This document shows, piece by piece, positions 62,083 through 64,000 of a DNA stretch of 64,000 nt. The notes below the pieces were generated by a model. The model ran no database searches, was not told the DNA's origin, and saw nothing but the letters and a program-made list of their open reading frames with translations. The translations under genes were made by a program, and so were the position numbers. Position 1 is the stretch's first letter; the number at the start of each line of letters is the position of its first letter. The stretch comes from UBA4720 sp038227135 (GTDB lineage: Bacteria; Gemmatimonadota; Gemmatimonadetes; Gemmatimonadales; Gemmatimonadaceae): assembly GCA_038227135.1 (NCBI GenBank), contig JBBRQC010000012.1, forward strand, positions 1 to 64,000, in the 5' to 3' direction.

Positions 62083-64000
62083 ATGACAACACCTGCTGGG
62101 CCCCAAACCAACGAGCGAAAATTCCGCTTCAAGGACGAGTGGCTGGTCGCCCTCGTGGGGACGATGCCAGGTGTCACCCCTGAGCTGATCAAACGCTGGC
62201 GGTTTCAGGAGAAACCGTACGTCGCGCAGGCACTCATCGACGGCGACGTCCTGTCGTTCAAGGAAATCGCCGAAGTCGTGAAGGAAGCGTTCAGAATCGA
62301 CTACGTCGACCTGAATCCCAACGAAATCGACAAGAACGCGATGTCGATTCTCCCGGAGAAGGTTTGCCGGGAACACAACGTCATGCCAGTAAAGGTCGAC
62401 AGTCGAATGGTGTGGCTGGCGATGGCAAATCCGCTCGACCAGGAAGCGATACAGCGCGTGAGCTGGGCGACAAGTCGTGAGGTTACACCGCTTTTCTGCC
62501 CGCCTGGCCAGCTCGAGAAGCTGGTTTCCGAGACTCTTCGTCCGGACGCGATGATCTATGGTCTGATCGACAAGCTCGATCAGACCGTCGGCATCGAGCA
62601 GATCAAGGAGCAGGAGCAGGATGAAGCGGCGATGGCCCGCGTGCATGCCCCCGTGATTAAGCTCGTCGACGCGATAATCGCCAACGCCATCAAGCTGCGC
62701 GCGTCCGACATCCATATCGAGCACGACGAGACATCGACTCTCGTCCGGTTCCGCATCGACGGGCTCCTCAAGAACATCATGGTGCTGCCGAGATTCATCG
62801 GAGTCGGTCCCGTGGTATCGCGCATCAAGATCATGTCCGACCTGGATGTCGCCGAGCGGTTTCGGCCTCAGGATGGGCGCGCGAAAGTGAGAGTGGCGGG
62901 GGAAGATGTGGCTCTCCGCGTTTCCGTGCTTCCGACCCGCGTCGGCGAAAAGGTCGTGATGCGTCTGCTTAACGAGAAATCGGTGCAGGTCTCGATGCAG
63001 ACGCTCGGCTTCATGCCCGAAGTTCTCGAAAGATTCAAGGCACTTCTCAACCGCGAGCAGGGAATTCTTCTCGTCACCGGCCCCACTGGCTCGGGAAAGA
63101 CGACGACGCTCTACGCCGCCCTCAATACACGACGCGGCGAGTCGGTCAACATCGTCACCGTCGAGGACCCGGTCGAGTACCGGCTCAGCGGCGTCAACCA
63201 GGTGCAGGTGAACGAAAAGCAGGGCCTTACATTCGCGGGCGTTCTGAGATCGGTGCTGCGTCAGGACCCCGACGTGCTGCTGGTGGGAGAAATCCGAGAT
63301 CAGGAGACGGCGACAATCGCGTTCCAGGCGGCGATGACCGGGCACCTCGTGCTGTCGACACTGCACACCAACGACGCGATTGGCGCGATTCCGCGTCTGT
63401 CGAACATTGGTGTCGAGCCGTTCCGGGTCGCAGCCGGCTTGATCGGTGTCACGGCTCAGCGTCTCGTACGGAGAGCGTGCCCGCACTGCCGCTATGAAGC
63501 CCCGATCGAGGAGCTCCACCCGATGGTCCGCTCGGCGCAGCAGCGCCTGTTCGGCAAGGCGCGCCACGTCAAGGCGACCGGATGCGCGGAGTGCGGCTTC
63601 AGCGGATACACCGGGCGTCTGCCGCTGATCGAGTTTCTGGAGATCACGCCGGAAGTGCGCGGAATGATCACGACCGGAAAGCTCGCGGACGAGATCCGCG
63701 CCACCGCCCTCCGCACCGGCGCGCTGCACACGTTCGACAACGACGCCCTCTGGCACATCGCCGAAGGCGATACGACTGCCGACGAAGTGATTCCGTACAC
63801 CGAGTTCGAGCGACGCAAGACGCCGCGAACGAACACGCCGCGCATCAACCAGGAGTACGTCCCGGAGCTGGATGCAGATGGTGTCCCGAAGCCGTCGAAG
63901 GTGCTTCTCGCTGTCAGCGACAAGGCCGATCGCGTACGGTACAACGACATCCTGGTCGAGGCGAGGTTCGCAGTGCAGATCGCCAACGACGGCGCGGCCG
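62083..64000 (+). CDS. GspE/PilB-type secretion or pilus ATPase, C-terminus cut by window, with receiver-like domain
   Basis: An uninterrupted frame from ATG 62083 (GGAAG upstream) to the window edge, 639 residues so far. The N-terminal domain (about 1-170) is of the MshEN/PilB type. The ATPase shows Walker A GPTGSGKTT (from residue 333), the Asp box IVTVEDPVEYRL, Walker B DVLLVGEIRDQE, the His box GHLVLSTLHTNDA, and a zinc-type CPHC...CAECGFSGYTGR. It powers type IV pilus or type II secretion assembly at the inner membrane. After a linker (about 580-600), the sequence KVLLAVSDKADRVRYNDIL resembles the start of a receiver domain. The rest is outside the window. Confidence 0.92.
   Translation, partial: MTTPAGPQTNERKFRFKDEWLVALVGTMPGVTPELIKRWRFQEKPYVAQALIDGDVLSFKEIAEVVKEAFRIDYVDLNPNEIDKNAMSILPEKVCREHNVMPVKVDSRMVWLAMANPLDQEAIQRVSWATSREVTPLFCPPGQLEKLVSETLRPDAMIYGLIDKLDQTVGIEQIKEQEQDEAAMARVHAPVIKLVDAIIANAIKLRASDIHIEHDETSTLVRFRIDGLLKNIMVLPRFIGVGPVVSRIKIMSDLDVAERFRPQDGRAKVRVAGEDVALRVSVLPTRVGEKVVMRLLNEKSVQVSMQTLGFMPEVLERFKALLNREQGILLVTGPTGSGKTTTLYAALNTRRGESVNIVTVEDPVEYRLSGVNQVQVNEKQGLTFAGVLRSVLRQDPDVLLVGEIRDQETATIAFQAAMTGHLVLSTLHTNDAIGAIPRLSNIGVEPFRVAAGLIGVTAQRLVRRACPHCRYEAPIEELHPMVRSAQQRLFGKARHVKATGCAECGFSGYTGRLPLIEFLEITPEVRGMITTGKLADEIRATALRTGALHTFDNDALWHIAEGDTTADEVIPYTEFERRKTPRTNTPRINQEYVPELDADGVPKPSKVLLAVSDKADRVRYNDILVEARFAVQIANDGAA

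Noticed and set aside
61987..63756. 589-residue open frame on the minus strand
   Set aside because: It is antisense to the GspE/PilB ATPase, whose motifs are unmistakable; the product is Arg/His/Asp-rich and has no domain.

Overview
The window is about 62% GC, gene-dense, and chromosomal in character. I see no tRNA, rRNA, CRISPR array, transposase or phage gene. The gene mix points to a free-living, Gram-negative-type, aerobic heterotroph: three secreted M28 peptidases, two M1 peptidases, an S9 dipeptidyl-peptidase-like enzyme, a TonB/TolA-type transducer next to TolB, lipoproteins, an aconitase, and many TPR and carboxypeptidase-regulatory-like proteins. This mix resembles Gemmatimonadota (or a related FCB/Acidobacteria-like lineage). 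That assignment is inference from gene content, not from a marker gene.

Layout. 1-3690 (minus): a tightly coupled four-gene operon, TPR protein, TPR/membrane protein, ABC ATPase and ABC permease (cut by the window edge), with a recognisable promoter. 3716-6605 (minus): a kynureninase-like PLP enzyme and an M28 peptidase. 6668-10839 (plus): a patatin-like lipase fused to a ferredoxin domain, then aconitase with a structured leader. 11518-10871 (minus): DUF1003 membrane protein. 11601-14566 (plus): aguB-aguA (agmatine to putrescine), followed by an OsmC-DCC redox pair. 15157-21797 (plus): serine hydrolase, a four-gene run of partly unknown proteins (TPR, TIM-barrel, membrane, unknown), msrA and an arginase-like protein. 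21850-22677: a broken DUF1761 gene and a PEBP-family protein. 22655-28678 (minus): a peptidase block M1, S9, M1. 28804-33764: DinB, cupin, a CarboxypepD_reg protein, a TonB_C-like lipoprotein and an epimerase-DUF1990 protein. 33879-36790: a substrate-binding lipoprotein coupled to a chemoreceptor. 36813-43782: M28 peptidase, response regulator with Hpt partner, queC-queE, threonine synthase, a membrane hydrolase-like protein and an HD protein. 43939-50449: acyl-ACP desaturase, KGG stress protein, soluble histidine kinase, Trx/GNAT pair, M28 peptidase and a serine hydrolase. 50697-58806: NagB-PIG-L fusion, NagX-like acyltransferase, TonB/TolB pair, a secreted adhesin-E-like protein and an AI-2E family transporter. 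58953-64000: an ATP-grasp/luciferase-like monooxygenase pair, a Crp/Fnr regulator that lacks a normal start codon, and a GspE/PilB ATPase running off the window with what looks like a receiver domain beginning at its C-terminus.

Several pairs overlap by 4 bases (ATGA or GTGA), so translational coupling is common here. The most unusual items are the patatin-ferredoxin fusion, the substrate-binding-protein/chemoreceptor pair, the ATP-grasp/LLM operon behind a terminator-like leader hairpin, the Crp/Fnr gene whose conserved N-terminus has no ATG/GTG/TTG, and the unknown 387-residue protein at 18968-20131.
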